Of a stretch of DNA of 64,000 nt, positions 33,301-44,166 are shown piece after piece. The translations under genes were made by a program, and so were the position numbers. The stretch lies in assembly GCA_033964015.1 (NCBI GenBank), contig CM066924.1:12674625-12738624 (forward strand). Direction: 5' to 3'. The stretch comes from Scolanthus callimorphus. Taxonomy: Eukaryota > Cnidaria > Anthozoa > Actiniaria > Edwardsiidae. The notes beneath the pieces were generated by a model. That model did not search any database. It was not told where the DNA came from and saw only the letters and a program-made list of their open reading frames with translations. Numbering within the stretch: the stretch's first letter is position 1; every line of letters begins with the position of its first letter.

Positions 33301-36300
33301 CGTCATATATTGCTCCAGGAATGGGCGGCGAGCTGTCAATCACAACTCCATCACTGAGACGCTCTGTGAATAGTCCTGCTTTAGAATACGCTCTTACTTG
33401 AACATTTACCCTCCCTCCGTCAGTTATGCCATAGAACATTTTACTTGCCCTTGTTTTGAGTCCCAAATCGGAGTAAAGCAGAAGCTCTGTACTTGTGCTT
33501 CCTCTGAATGGCATATACATCACACGCCATTCGTATTTCTGGATACCATGTCTTGAAATGAAGCCTCCCCAGTTCGCAGTAATCAGCTTTGACGTCTGGA
33601 AATCGATATCGTCGACACTACCATCCCGCACCCACCCTCCTTGGGGCTCTGTTGTATCGATCGCGACAGGCTTACTACAAGTGACGGTACGCGCGTTGTT
33701 TCTTGCATCAATGACTTGGATGGCTAGTTTGTAGCTCTTGCTGTCTGTGAGGTTTAGTCCTTTGACAACATGCATGGATTCTTGACTAGGAAGGAATTCT
33801 GTTGAAAAAGGAAGGAAATTTATTACATATCAAGAAAATGCGGTCTCGGATGCCCAGGGTTGCCATAGGCGTCATTACAACAACAAATTATACAGGGCAC
33901 ACCTTTTTTTCTGAGAGGACATTGGCGACTTGTAAAATTGTTATATATGTATTCCCTCCCTCCGAATGGTCGCCATGTTGCGACTTTGTTTTAATTTCTA
34001 GTCGGTAAAGTCCAAAGAATAGTCGCCATGGGCTACCATGTCATCATTTCGGGCCCTGATAAATCTATTACATACCGGCTCAGGGCCGGTCCAGATCACG
34101 ACAAATAGCGTGACCACACGGTCGGAAATAACGACCACGGCTTAAAAACTCTATAAGGAGTTGTTTAACATTCTAGCTACCTTTAGTTATGGCTCCATCG
34201 GACCAAAATTCACAAAAGCCTACCTACCTCCATGTATTGAAGCAGTAGTACCACATTGAGATCCTGCGTCGAGAAGGTACCAGCGGTATCTGATATTCCC
34301 ACAGCTCGCCGAGAATCTATCCAGGCGAAGATAGAGTGCGTCTTCATCGTACTGGTAATGAACAGGAGATTCGAAGGTTTTGTCCATTAGCGTCACTGAA
34401 CCTGACGTTATTGATATGGCGTCTGTGATGGCAGGGCTACACGAAGCGTACAGACCATCACATCTGGAACAAAGGCGCGACAGTGTAAGAGAATTCAAAG
34501 GTCCAGCTAGGTGGCACAATTTGTTTATGCACAGCTCCAATAAGGGAAAGGGTTGCCGGTTTGTTACGAGTTAACCACATCAAATACGGTTTCTTTAATA
34601 TGGTTTCTGAAATTGCAATAATTGCAGAAGCCAGCCACCAAGCCTATATAATTAGTTCATATTTTCCATAGAAAACCGATAAATAGTTCGCCGATATTTC
34701 CCTTCACGACTAGCAGTTAATTTTGCTTTCAAGGATCACGCTGCAGGGCAACAAAGACCATGACCGGAGACTGGAGTATAGAAACCATGAAGGTTTCTAC
34801 CCCCCAAAAAGGAAACAGACTGTTTCATTCGAAATCACTATTATATCATTTGATCTGAATTCTCGGGACGTTCAAGTTTTTTTCTCCTATAAGAACTGAT
34901 TAAACATTTCTGCTGGACATCTTACCATTACCTTTCTGGCCGATCACAGTTATCGACAGGTGATCTACAAATTACTCCAGCAGGCTTCACTACATCCCGA
35001 CACCGTCCGTCACCAAGACAAACGGATTTCATGACACACCCTTGAGTTCTGTTCGTCAGACAGGTGTACGTCTTCCCAATACATCTTCCCTTCAGACAGC
35101 GGTCATTCATGGTACATGGGTTACTGTCGTTGCAAGGGCTGCTTGGTCGGATTGTCCAGCTGCCGGTTGCCTTGGTAACGTCATCATAGATGTCACACCA
35201 TTGGCATTCATTGTCAGGGTTCACTTGTTGGTGGAAGTAATCTTTACCTGCAAAAATAAATGTAAAAATAACCAGCTTTAATGTTTTATTTGTACTAATC
35301 AGATGACTGGAGACTTTTACTTCCAACAAATTTGTGAAGCGGGGCTGAATTGACGTCATCTTGCACCAAATAATATTTGCGAAAAAATCCAATCAATCAA
35401 CCAACCAAATAAGAAGCAAAGGAAGCAGAGGAAACGGCAATTCCAATTATCCTAAGTTTGCTGTAAAATTCCCAAAATTTGATTAAAAGGGTGATGTAAT
35501 TTTTAAACGCAAGATTCGATGTACTGTAGCAAAAACTCGAAACATTCCCACATGTCGATAGAATACCTGAGATCTTGCAAGTACAGCTTCCACTGACAAA
35601 CCCAAACCCAGGCTTGTTTCCACAGGAATCACTGTTACAAAACTGGCATTGAGCATTACAGATCAGCGGTGTGCTGATACAGTGCCCACGGTTACATGTG
35701 TCAGCGGCTGTACACTTGTTTCCATCGTCACAAGGGGTACCGTCACGGCTGGTAAAACTGCTGGTGCTGACTGCAGGCTCACACCACTATAGTTAACAAT
35801 AATGAAACGTAAAGTAGTATAGATTGGACAGGATAATAGCTTCTTTAAAGATGATACGCATCGATAAATTCTAGGAATCCCTAGGGATTCCTTGCCAAAG
35901 AGGATGCCGCGGCTATTATTTGAGCTTTAGCTCTTATTATTTTTAGGTTTTGGAAGTGCTTATGCTATTTATACGCTCTTTCCAGTCATTGCCCTGATCT
36001 GACCTTGATTCCCAAAGCACGTTTCCAGGGCCTTACACGGAAGACCAGCCATCATGCAAAATTACCCAGAACACCCTGAGGACGAGGCTACCGATTACGA
36101 GATTACCTGGCATGGATTTCCTGGCATAAACTGATGCTTCGCAAAGCAACTCCGTTGACCATTGTGCTGGATGACACAATACCCAGGATTCAAAGGGCAT
36201 CCAAGCCCATCATGCCTTTCGCACGGCAGACACGAATAAGGGACACCCTTTAGACATGTTCCGTTGAAACAGCGGTCATCTTTAGTTTTGACATTGAAGT

Positions 36301-39300
36301 CGCTACAAGGAAGGTTGTTGTTGATTGTCCATCGATATTTGTTATTGCTGTCGCATTCCTGAAAGCATGAAAAACAAAACAATAAACAGTCAAACTTTGC
36401 ATGAATGGTTGAGCCTGTCAGTCGAGATACCTATCATGCCCCTATCCAAATGTCTCTATCATGTCAGTGTATAGAAGCTTATTTGTAGTCTGTAATTAGC
36501 GTAGTTGTTTGGCATGTGCGAATAATGCCACATGGCTTGCGTCTATTTGACAATTATTCCTCGAGCCGGAACGGGCTATTGATTTGAGACCATCAGGGCA
36601 AGAAGAAAAATTGTTAAATCACACTAGTAGGTCAATTTGTATATCAAAAACGTTTTCTGGTCTGGTCATTTGCCATTTTCTTCTTTTCTTGCTTTCAATT
36701 CCGACACTTTTCGCTGCTATAACGGGTTGTACTGTTACATCGGAACAATTCCTTACTGCGTATTACATCTCTAGCCTGATATTCAGTTACCTGACATTGA
36801 TATCCCGGCCTCAAGTTCTTGTTCGTAAAACACGTCTGTTTGCCATTCACGAGTATGCGACAGTATCCAGGATTCACCTTGCACGTGTCTGACTCGCACC
36901 GCTCACATGATAAGCACGTGAACGGAGTACCAACACAGCGCTGGTTCACGCATCGATCATTTCTTGTGCACGCGACTCCATCGCTACACCGTGGCGCGCC
37001 GTAATGGCTCCATGCAAACTTGTTCGCGCTGCTGCAGATCTGAAATGATAAAAAATGTATAATCGACGATATTTTGAGGTACACAAGGCTAAACCACACT
37101 CGCCCTGAAACTTATCGCATCGAAACAGCTAGATATGCCCGATGATATTAGAACCAAAAAAGAACCATTGGAATCGTCTTAGACTTGGACCAAACCGGTT
37201 CAGTAGCATGTCCATTCAAAAGGTTTTTGTTTTTCTCAGCTCAACAATTATTAAGGAGGCTCCAAATAGTTTTCATCGCGCGCGCTCGCTAGCGAAATTG
37301 AGCCCGCGCGCTCGCCAATATCCATTGTATCTAACGGTTGGCGCATGCGCAATAGACACTTGTGCAGATCTTGTTATTTTGTGACATGTTCACTGCGCGC
37401 GCAATTATAGAAAAACTTGACAGTGAATTCTTTTGAAATTTGGATATATTTTTAATTGTTAGCAGTCTGAGCTGTTGACAATTTTTTGGCGAATTTCATC
37501 TAAGATTAAAAAAGTAATTCAAGAAAAACATGTTTTGCTGACGTGGTGCATGTTCCTACAGATAACTTTTTTTATTTCAAATTAATTAAAGTGCTCTTTA
37601 TCGCGCTCATCATCTGCGATTTTGAGAAAAATATACCGCGGATTTTTCGAGATATTAATTTTTAACGTGAAAAAGTAGGGTATATTTAGAAGTGTCGTGC
37701 GTTGCTATGGATACACTTTTCCTCACAAGCTGTGGTGATTTGCACCACATACTCATCAGTATTGTTATATCCGAGGATCAGATTGACTGATAAAACCACA
37801 AGGAAAAAAAAACTGCAAATAACTTACCATTACTAAAAAACTATTTCAAGCCTCCTAAAAGGAGTTAAAGTAATGGCTAAAATGGTGCTTTGCCAACCGA
37901 GAGAAGAAACCAGTAAAGAAACCAGTCACCGAGTGATAGTGGTTTCACTTAGATTATGATTGGCTGTCTGGGAAACCATTCAGCAGCAACTTGCATTTTC
38001 TCTCGTTCATGAATTGCTAGTCGCATGTCATGTTAATCTCACTGCTGTCATGTTATGTTGGCTCTGAAATAGCCGTACCTGGCATGGGTTGCTAGGGTTG
38101 ACTGTCCCATACGAGTAACATCGCCCGCCAATGATACATTGTCTCAGATCACACCGAGTCCCAAGCTTAGTGTAACACGGATTACACTGACATGTGTAAC
38201 TACCGTATGTATTGGTGCACTTGTGTTGACATGGCCGCTGAGTCGTGCATTCGTTTATGTCTAAAGGATGGAAAAGTGCAACGACTTACGAACTAATAAT
38301 AATAAGAACGGATGATATAAAACAAATAGCATGAGAGTAGACGTAGAAACGTTTTATTTTTTTCACAGAAAAGAAATGAAAAGTAGGCTACGTAATATTC
38401 AAATCAGTAGCAAGATAGAGCGGTTTTCACATGAACTGTCGTGAGGTTTTACAAATTACTCGGTAATTGCGATTGCTTCGGGCTGTGATTGGTCGAGGGC
38501 ATGAGGAGATATTGTGAATCATTGGGGCTGAGGACCTACATCAAACTCTGAAAATTCCACGGGAGGGGTGTATCTGGCTGTTGGATATTCCAGGGGGAGG
38601 GGTAAACTAGGTGCCTTTCCAGGGACATTTTATCCCAAAATAGATTTTCCAGGGTTTTGCCAGAAAAAAAACAATTTCCAGGGGGAGGGGGTTCTTTGTG
38701 AGGCTGGACATTCCAGGGGATGGGGTCTGATTCACAAGTGGAAATTCCTGGGGAGGGGATCTTTTTAAGGGAGGTCCTCAATCCCCCCAGTGCAATTTAA
38801 AAATGCTGTTGTGCGAGATAGTTGCGAGTAGTTGGTATTTCTGTCTTTCGTATTTTTCTGCGCGAAAATGAAAACACTGTTATAAAATCACAATGTTCAC
38901 AAAATCCAAAAGAGATTATGGCAGTTTAAAATAATCCGCAGTAGAAAGTATGATAATATTAGCCTTTATATTTACATCTACTTAGATCAGTACCCGGGGG
39001 TGGACTCCCATATTTTTTGGTCGGGGATGATCGTCGTATCTTTTAGGGGTTAAAATCACGGGGCCTTGGTCTCCTTTAGGGGCGATCTTAATCTTCAATA
39101 AAATTAGAGAGATTGGTATCTTTTAGGGCCGAAATGTGTTCAAATTGTGTTGTCTCATGATGGTGGTCCTTAAAGCCGTGCAAGAAAGAGAGAAAATTCC
39201 CGACGATCATCCCCGACAAAAAAATATGGGAGTCACCCCCTCCCCGAGATCAGTATTTTCGAGATTTGTAATGGATCGAAAGATCGTTCCGTCATTTCGC

Positions 39301-42300
39301 TGTGTGCGCGCGCTCGACGGATAATGGAAACGGCTGTAGCGAGCTAAATTTTAAAACCATCACAGGTGTGGCGATTAAACATTGACTTTTGAAAATATTG
39401 AATCAGTGAAAAGTATCAATCACTAGCCATTTCAAGTGACTAAGTTGTGAGAATCAGAAAACCCCGACCTCATTATATGGCAATATATTGGCAGTTATTG
39501 ACGTACTTCCTCTCTTTAAGAGCCCTCAACCAAACACCATACAGTGTTAAAACTACAGTTAGTAACAAAGTAAGAGATGTGAACGTGTAGACATGGCCAT
39601 TTGTCATTTTGCTCCACGAAACGTCCAAGTTCAGCAAGTTCATTTTCTCTAAATATAAATTATAAAACTTTTATAATATTCGTGTGACGGATTTCAAACT
39701 TGGAAGATTGTAGGAAAGTTCATTTAGCAAATAGTTTAACATATTATATAGACACGAGTGTTTTACTGGGAAATACGCCACTCGTAGATCTCATACGAAG
39801 CTAAATCCGGGTCCCCAGTGACATATTTTCCATATCCTCACTAGTGAGGATATCGGTCAAAACAAAAGTTCTTGGAAATCAATTTGGAATATTTTTTTCT
39901 GGTTTGTCTATATAATAAAAAGAAAATTACACGGTAGCTTGAAGATATGAGTTTTATTTTCTCGTGTCAAAAACAATATTTTACTCATTCGCTGCGCTCA
40001 TTCGTAAAATATTGTTTTTTCCACTCGAAAATAAAACTCATATCTTCGCGCCGCCGTGTAATATCCTCTATATATTTTGTTCGTTATTTGCGTTAATACT
40101 TTCGACCTCTTTCGACCATCTTGTTAATCTGAACAAAAAATTGCTATCATTTTTACACGAAATTAAGAAATTGGTGTTCAATTTAATTGCCCAGGATATT
40201 TAGAGCAACAAATTGATGACTTTCACTTTCAACTCATCGTGACTCTTATACTTAAGCAATAAAAGTACTTTCCGCGTGCTCTCTGCTTTCTTACAAACAC
40301 GAGGAGGATGTTGGGAGAACTGATCAAAACTTGAAAGACACGAGCCGAAGGCGAGTGTCTTTCAAGTTTTATCAGTTCGACCAACATTCCCCGAGTGTTT
40401 GTAAGAAACCAGAGAGCACGCAGAAAGTATTTTTATTGCTTTTAGAAAATAACATACACACGCGCGACAGCGTTGCGTGACAATCGTGTTTTCAGGTCTC
40501 TTACAAACACGCTTTTTAACCAATCAGAATGCGCACATTCACAATACAACATAGGTGTTATTTTCTAATGTAATTTATGTTCGTGTATTTATGTCTGGAA
40601 TAACTATTCATTTCTTTCAGTACCGTCGTATTATATATCCAAAGTTGTGTACCTTTTTGTTGTGAACTTATTTCTTACACGCGTCACTGACAGTGACAAC
40701 CGTCAAATGTTATTGCCTTATGTCTTCAAATGCTGAATAGCTGATCGTCCCTCATTGTGACATATTGTGGATCCCTGTATATTTTATAGACGCTGTGGAA
40801 ATTTTCAAATTTGTCAAGAAAGAATGAACTACTACCTCAATATAGCTCTACCATGGGTCTTTGCCTTCTACCGCCTTTAGGCCCGTAGCTTTATGTGTTC
40901 CTGTTTTCAAAACCCTCCCCCTTGAGTCCGAGGAGCAACAAGAGCATTGTACCCCTCCTTAAAAGGGTGTACGTAGTGCCAGCCATCAAACACGTACCTG
41001 GGAAATAAGCTAGATCATCGCGTGCTCGTATATGACATACCACTCTCACAACACGTTCCCTTGTACCCAAGTCTACATTGGCAGTATCACGGCAATGCCT
41101 TGCCATGGACACAATCGGCCTATAAAGCACTGATTCTCCTGACGGAAGTTGTACAAGCATCGCCCTCCACACTCAGCATTCCTAATAATGTACCTTGTTC
41201 TTGATTTACTGCCCGGCGAGCTTCCGCATTGGTGCGAGCAGGAAGACCAGCTCGACCATTGAGAAACTATGCAGTCTCGGGGCTGGCAGGGAGGGATAGG
41301 GGGTGTCAACCATTGCAAGGTGCGAAAATTAAGACGAACAGTAGCACTACGTCAAGGAGTATTATCCGACGCATTCCTCGTAGTTCTCAGTAGTTTCTGC
41401 TCTGTGCCGGTCGATTTCTAACAAGCCGGAACAAAGTTACGAAAGTATTTATGATTTGGTTTAACACTGTCAACGCGGACATCATGTAGATTATCTTGTA
41501 CTCGCTGACCAATACAAGAAAGGTTTTGAATCTGAAACATTCGCTAACATGTTGGAATCAATTAGTGTTGCTGAATGTAGCATACCACACTGCTGATTCT
41601 TTTTGTCGCATTTTCTAGCATGAGTACCGCCACTGGGTGCTCGGTTGATGTGTGGCCAAGGATCCAGCACCAAATTAGCTCGTCCCATGCAGGGTTGGTC
41701 AAAGCTAGCCTCGTTCCAGGCTCTCGTGATGCCACTACACCCGTGCCACGCATTAAGAGACTGGGGACGAGCACGTGTAGAGACTGCGCATCCGGTGAAT
41801 GTGTCGTGTGACGTTGACCATTCTCGTACCCAGAGCTCCCCAGCTCGTCTGCTCGCAGGGGAGGCTCTAGGGACATCCATTTGAGTGGCTTCGCTGATTG
41901 GCTGATTTTTAACGTTAGGGCATGCGCAGAAAGTTGTTTCTCTCGACGGCTCTGTATCAAATATCGCACATGCGTCAATGGCTGTCACCAGAGCCTCCCC
42001 CGCGAGGTGACGAGCCGGGGAGCTCTGGGTTAGAGAATGGACGTTGACTGGATGGTGTGATACTAAAATCACAAGCTACATAAACTACGAAGAGGGCATT
42101 CCAGCATCTGAATTATTGTACCATGCCCGCGTTTGCGCTAAAAATAGCCGCTAGTCCTATATAAAACCTTCACATAAGGTCTGCAGCCATATTCGAAATA
42201 TTTGTTTCATGTGCGCACTTTGAGAACATTGTTATCCAAATTTTTGCACACATAAAGAAAGCTCTGTTTAAGTAAAACGAAACGTGCGATTTCACTTTTA

Positions 42301-43206
42301 CTAGACTTACCAGCACATTTATCTTAAGATGTTTCATATTTGTGCGATATAACGAAAGCTACTAATAACATACAGTAAGCAGCTAAGGTATTTACAGTGA
42401 CATACAGTGTGTAATGTAATATACAGTAAGCATGAAGAAAGTTATGTTATGGACTTCCATGGCGTGACAAATAAATTAACTATATACATATAGTCAATTT
42501 CTAAAATAAATCCGCCCCCCCCCCCCCAAAAAAAAGCTTTTAGTAAAAGCTACGACTAGCATATCCATTGTACTTCTGAGCATGGCGTGACACAAGAAGG
42601 CACAAATTTCAAGAAGTTTGATCCGATTTGCCTGTACAAGTTCCTACTATAAATAAGTTTAAAAAATTAAGCCACAGTCCTTCAGAGTATTTCTTGTTTC
42701 AGGGCATAGTCTTTAATGTAATTTCTATTTTTACAAGAAACTATACTTTGGAAAATGAAAGTGTTGGAAAGTGCTTTTTCTCTGAGTCAGTATTTTCTGA
42801 CTGTGTCAATAAAAAAAAAGAATTTTATTACATAAAGCTAATCCTCACTAATGCCTGACTTACCATGCTCACAGCAAGTCGCTCGGTACCCTGGTTTGCA
42901 TCTACAATACCCCGACATCGGAATCCCGCCATTCCGACATGATTGTCTGTTGCAAGGGTTCTGCTGCCGAAAGTCATTGTAAGGGCATTTACCTCCGCAC
43001 TCTGCATTTTTTTTGATATACCTTGTCCTGACCGTAATGCCCGAATTACCACACTGGTGTGAGCAAGAAGACCAGTCTGTCCAACTGGAAACAATACAGT
43101 TTTTGGGTTGGCAAGGGGGAGGGCCCGAACGTCTACGACGCCAAGACATGACCGATGGTACAAAGAGAAACAGCACACAAAGCAGCAACATTACCACGCG
43201 ATGCAT
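25926..43206 (-). CDS. Large secreted TSP1-EGF-Cys-rich-FN3-like repeat protein
   Basis: Ten exons join in phase to 8,244 nt (2,747 residues plus stop): 43206-42864, 38260-38079, 37039-36791, 36358-36107, 35786-35567, 35247-34932, 34463-34228, 33798-28352, 27370-26759, 26312-25926. All junctions are GT-AG and the total is divisible by three, which strongly supports the model. The start MHRVVMLLLCVLFLFVPS is a good signal peptide (about 21 residues). Domains in order: TSP1, a short EGF-like segment, a calcium-binding-type EGF (DINECTT), four Cys-rich modules, then about 20 fibronectin-like repeats. No membrane segment or GPI signal is seen at the end, so the product is probably secreted into the extracellular matrix, mesoglea or mucus. 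The function is unknown. Its first intron is 4.6 kb and carries several transposons and a decayed exon copy. Confidence 0.9.
26432..26545 (-). ncRNA. Hammerhead ribozyme-like motif in the last intron
   Basis: On the minus strand the core reads CTGATGA (26503-26497), a 5-bp stem GGACT/AGTCC with a 10-nt loop, GAAAC (26475-26471) and the cleavage-type triplet GTC (26470-26468). Flanking arms (26432-26457 and 26514-26545) pair over 26 bp around one 6-nt bulge, closing a long stem I. This order matches a type I hammerhead, as known in Penelope-like retroelements and related repeats of cnidarians. One extra A lies between CTGATGA and stem II, and the base pairs next to the core are weak, so activity is uncertain. 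It lies in sense orientation in intron 26313-26758 of the secreted-protein gene. Confidence 0.65.
27802..28072. mobile_element. TIR element (AGGCCCGTAGCCAGGG ends)
   Basis: The left end aggcccgtagccaggg is matched inverted by ccctggctacgggcct. The inside has C-rich and CA-repeat tracts near the left end and cccacccccc near the right. It lies in the intron between exons 28352 and 27370. No clear target duplication is seen. Confidence 0.78.
28352..33798 (-). CDS. Secreted protein exon 8: 5.4-kb exon of about 17 FN3-like repeats
   Basis: One exon of 5,447 nt encodes 1,815 codons made of about 17 repeats of 95-115 residues. Each repeat has a W-x-G/F-x-D-x-ESGI strand (for example DTESGIRNFEFGIGT, DPESGIMKSATCIGT), a VGxxT turn, a G-x-x-YYVTVxAxNxAGL strand and a closing VDxTPP-type link, then G-x-V-x-DG. 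The pattern is a beta-sandwich of fibronectin III type, and the repeats are clearly diverged from each other. Several sequons are present. Repeat 13 lacks the TPP link (SEWPQPG instead). A single long exon for so many repeats contrasts with the one-module exons before it. Confidence 0.92.
34228..37039 (-). CDS. Secreted protein exons 3-7: four Cys-rich modules and linker
   Basis: Exons 37039-36791, 36358-36107, 35786-35567 and 35247-34932 each carry a Cys-rich module with a CTxxDxCxxGxC-type core: CTRNDRCVNQRC, KTKDDRCFNGTC, CTAADTCNRGHC and CTMNDRCLKGRC, followed by a -TPxxC or similar strand. Exons 3 and 4 are phase 0-0 and 83 and 84 codons long, as expected from exon duplication. In exon 4 the first Cys of the core is replaced by Lys. 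Exon 34463-34228 (CDGLYASCSP ... RYRWYLLDAG) leads into the fibronectin-like part. I do not recognise a named domain for these modules. Confidence 0.88.
36612..36720. mobile_element. Half copy of the TTTAGTCAAGTCACACTAGT element
   Basis: The sequence aaatcacactagtaggtcaa and following aaaacgttttctggtctgg match the inverse of the right half of the element at 25212-25383. It lies in an intron of the secreted-protein gene. Confidence 0.65.
38079..38260 (-). CDS. Secreted protein exon 2: EGF-like domain
   Basis: The exon begins DINECTTQRPCQHKC and continues NTYGSYTCQCNPCY, the classic calcium-binding EGF pattern (D-I-N-E-C plus an N-x-x-GSYxC hydroxylation-type motif). It then enters the first half of a Cys-rich module (CIIGGRCYSYGTVNPSNPCQ) that is completed by the next exon. 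Entry phase 1, exit phase 0. Confidence 0.9.
38519..38792. mobile_element. Foldback element with internal TTCCAGGGGGAGGGG repeats
   Basis: Ends ggggctgaggacct and the inverse aggtcctcaatcccc face each other; the inside is a degenerate tandem repeat of ttccaggg(g)aggggt. It lies in the first intron of the secreted-protein gene, next to a half copy of the TAGAGCGGTTTTCA family (38416-38480). The minus-strand open frame over it is a repeat artefact. Confidence 0.55.
38993..39247. mobile_element. 255-bp MITE with 8-bp target duplication
   Basis: The left end cccgggggtggactcccata (continuing tttttt, ggtcgggga) is matched inverted at the right end (tccccgac, aaaaatatgggagtcacccc). A perfect 8-bp direct repeat GATCAGTA flanks it (38985-38992 and 39248-39255). 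An 8-bp duplication fits hAT-like non-autonomous elements. A half copy of the family starts at 22293. Confidence 0.85.
39915..40075. mobile_element. Foldback MITE (GATATGAGTTTTATTTTC arms)
   Basis: Arms attacacgg...gaagatatgagttttatttt and the inverse aaaataaaactcatatcttc...ccgtgtaat enclose a second hairpin (caatattttac / gtaaaatattg) around a gctgcgct centre. TCTATATA occurs on both sides (39907-39914 and 40076-40083), a likely 8-bp target duplication. Confidence 0.75.
40256..40569. mobile_element. Foldback MITE, copy 2 (inverse of 11059-11370)
   Basis: Same element as at 11059-11370 in opposite orientation: caataaaagtactttccgcg at the left, the aaacttgaaagacac hairpin in the middle and ggtgttattttcta at the right. 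It lies in the first intron of the secreted-protein gene. Confidence 0.8.
41031..41300 (-). pseudogene. Decayed duplicate of the TSP1/EGF first exon
   Basis: The minus strand encodes PPCQPRDCIVSQWSSWSSC then SHQCG...NAECGGRC and YNFRQENQC, closely matching exon 1 of the surrounding gene (PPPCQPKNCIVSSWTDWSSC). After the TSP1 part the frame is lost: the EGF-like end (YCQCRLGYKGTCCES) is readable only in another frame, after an in-frame TGA where exon 1 has a Gly-type position. A donor-like gtatgt follows at the equivalent place, in the same phase 1. No signal peptide or in-phase acceptor is found. Because exon 1 joins exon 38260-38079 in phase without it, this is best read as a broken tandem copy of the first exon. 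Confidence 0.75.
41819..42039. mobile_element. MULE-like MITE with 9-bp target duplication (copy B)
   Basis: A complete 221-bp relative of the element at 23577-23796, with ends cattctcgtacccagagctc and gagctctgggttagagaatg. It is flanked by a perfect 9-bp direct repeat GACGTTGAC (41810-41818 and 42040-42048). It lies in the first intron of the secreted-protein gene. Confidence 0.9.
42864..43206 (-). CDS. Secreted protein exon 1: signal peptide, TSP1, EGF-like
   Basis: After the signal peptide comes a basic stretch (WRRRRSGPPP) and a thrombospondin type 1 repeat with the WxxW and C-x-x-C-G core (WTDWSSCSHQCGNSG), then ECGGKCPYNDFRQQNPC. A second six-Cys-like segment (CRNGG ... YCRCKPGYRATCCEH) ends at a gtaagt donor in phase 1. 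TSP1 WxxW tryptophans are usual C-mannosylation sites. The phase-1 end joins directly to exon 38260-38079, giving CCEH then DINEC. Confidence 0.9.
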
Positions 43207-43818
43207 CGTGAGTTTTGTACACGAGGCGTACCTTACTTCAGCCGGTTCGTCATTCTGCAAGGAATACATGCGACATTTGAAAACGGTTAAATATTGCTTA
43301 TTAATATAATATGGATTTTAATTAACATGACAAAACGCGGCGTTTCAACAGACTGAAATTCGATGTTAATGCTCCGCTGAAATAAGTTTAGACGGAAAAC
43401 ATGCCTATCATAGAAATATTTTTCAAAACGGTCTCAATGGAGCTGATCAATAGTTTTGCTCAATAACTTGTCTGTTGTCGATGGAATAGAAAAGCTGGAT
43501 CGTGCAGTTTATTTACCTGTTGCTGAGTTATTCATTCTTTCTTTCTCGTTGCACATCGGAATTCGTCAAAGCTTGCAATGAATTCCACAATAGAAAATCC
43601 TTCAAGTAGGATTTTTTGGTAGTTCAGGAAAATGGTGAAAGCATTTGACATAATAGAGAGAAATGACGCACTCTCTTGTTTACATACTGCTGAGATGATA
43701 TGACCTTTTTATGCAAACTTAATCAGACGGTCTTCCACTACCTATTCACATACTTCCTGTGTCACAGTCACGCCTAACGCGCAGCTACGTGACACGGCGG
43801 GTGACACGGTCACCTTGA

Positions 43819-44166
43819 AATGGGGAGTTTGCAGGTGTTGCGTGACATTTTGAATCTTGATCCTAACAAAACGAAAATACCATATTTGAAAAGAGCTTGC
43901 CGAAATTAGAAAAAGCCGAAAATTTGAGTTGATTTGGATAAATATTAGCAAAGTTATTGGCGCCCGAAGTAGGCTTGCCGAACAACATTTAATAAACCTA
44001 TAGGAAAACAACCAACTTCCGACGCTCATAACTTCTGTGTTATTTGTCGAAATCACCTCAAATTTGAGGATTTCACACATTTCGGTGAGCTCTTTTCAAA
44101 TATGGTGTTTTTATTTTGCTAGGATCAAAATTCAAAATGTCACGCAACACCTGCAAACTCCCCATT
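43819..44166. mobile_element. 348-bp MITE with about 80-bp TIRs
   Basis: The left arm (aatggggagtttgcaggtgt ... ccatatttgaaaagagc) is matched inverted by the right arm (gagctcttttcaaatatgg ... acacctgcaaactccccatt) with few mismatches. It lies about 600 bp upstream of the secreted-protein gene start. No clear target duplication is seen. Confidence 0.85.

Noticed and set aside
28329..33734. Plus-strand open frames opposite the large exon (for example 31847-32278)
   Set aside because: They are antisense shadows of the FN3-like coding sequence.
38536..38781. Minus-strand open frame with PWN-rich repeats
   Set aside because: It is the translation of a ttccaggggagggg repeat in a foldback element.
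41031..41300. Second TSP1 exon as a normal internal exon of the secreted-protein gene
   Set aside because: Exon 1 and the EGF exon already join in phase, and this copy has no in-phase acceptor and is interrupted by a frameshift and TGA.
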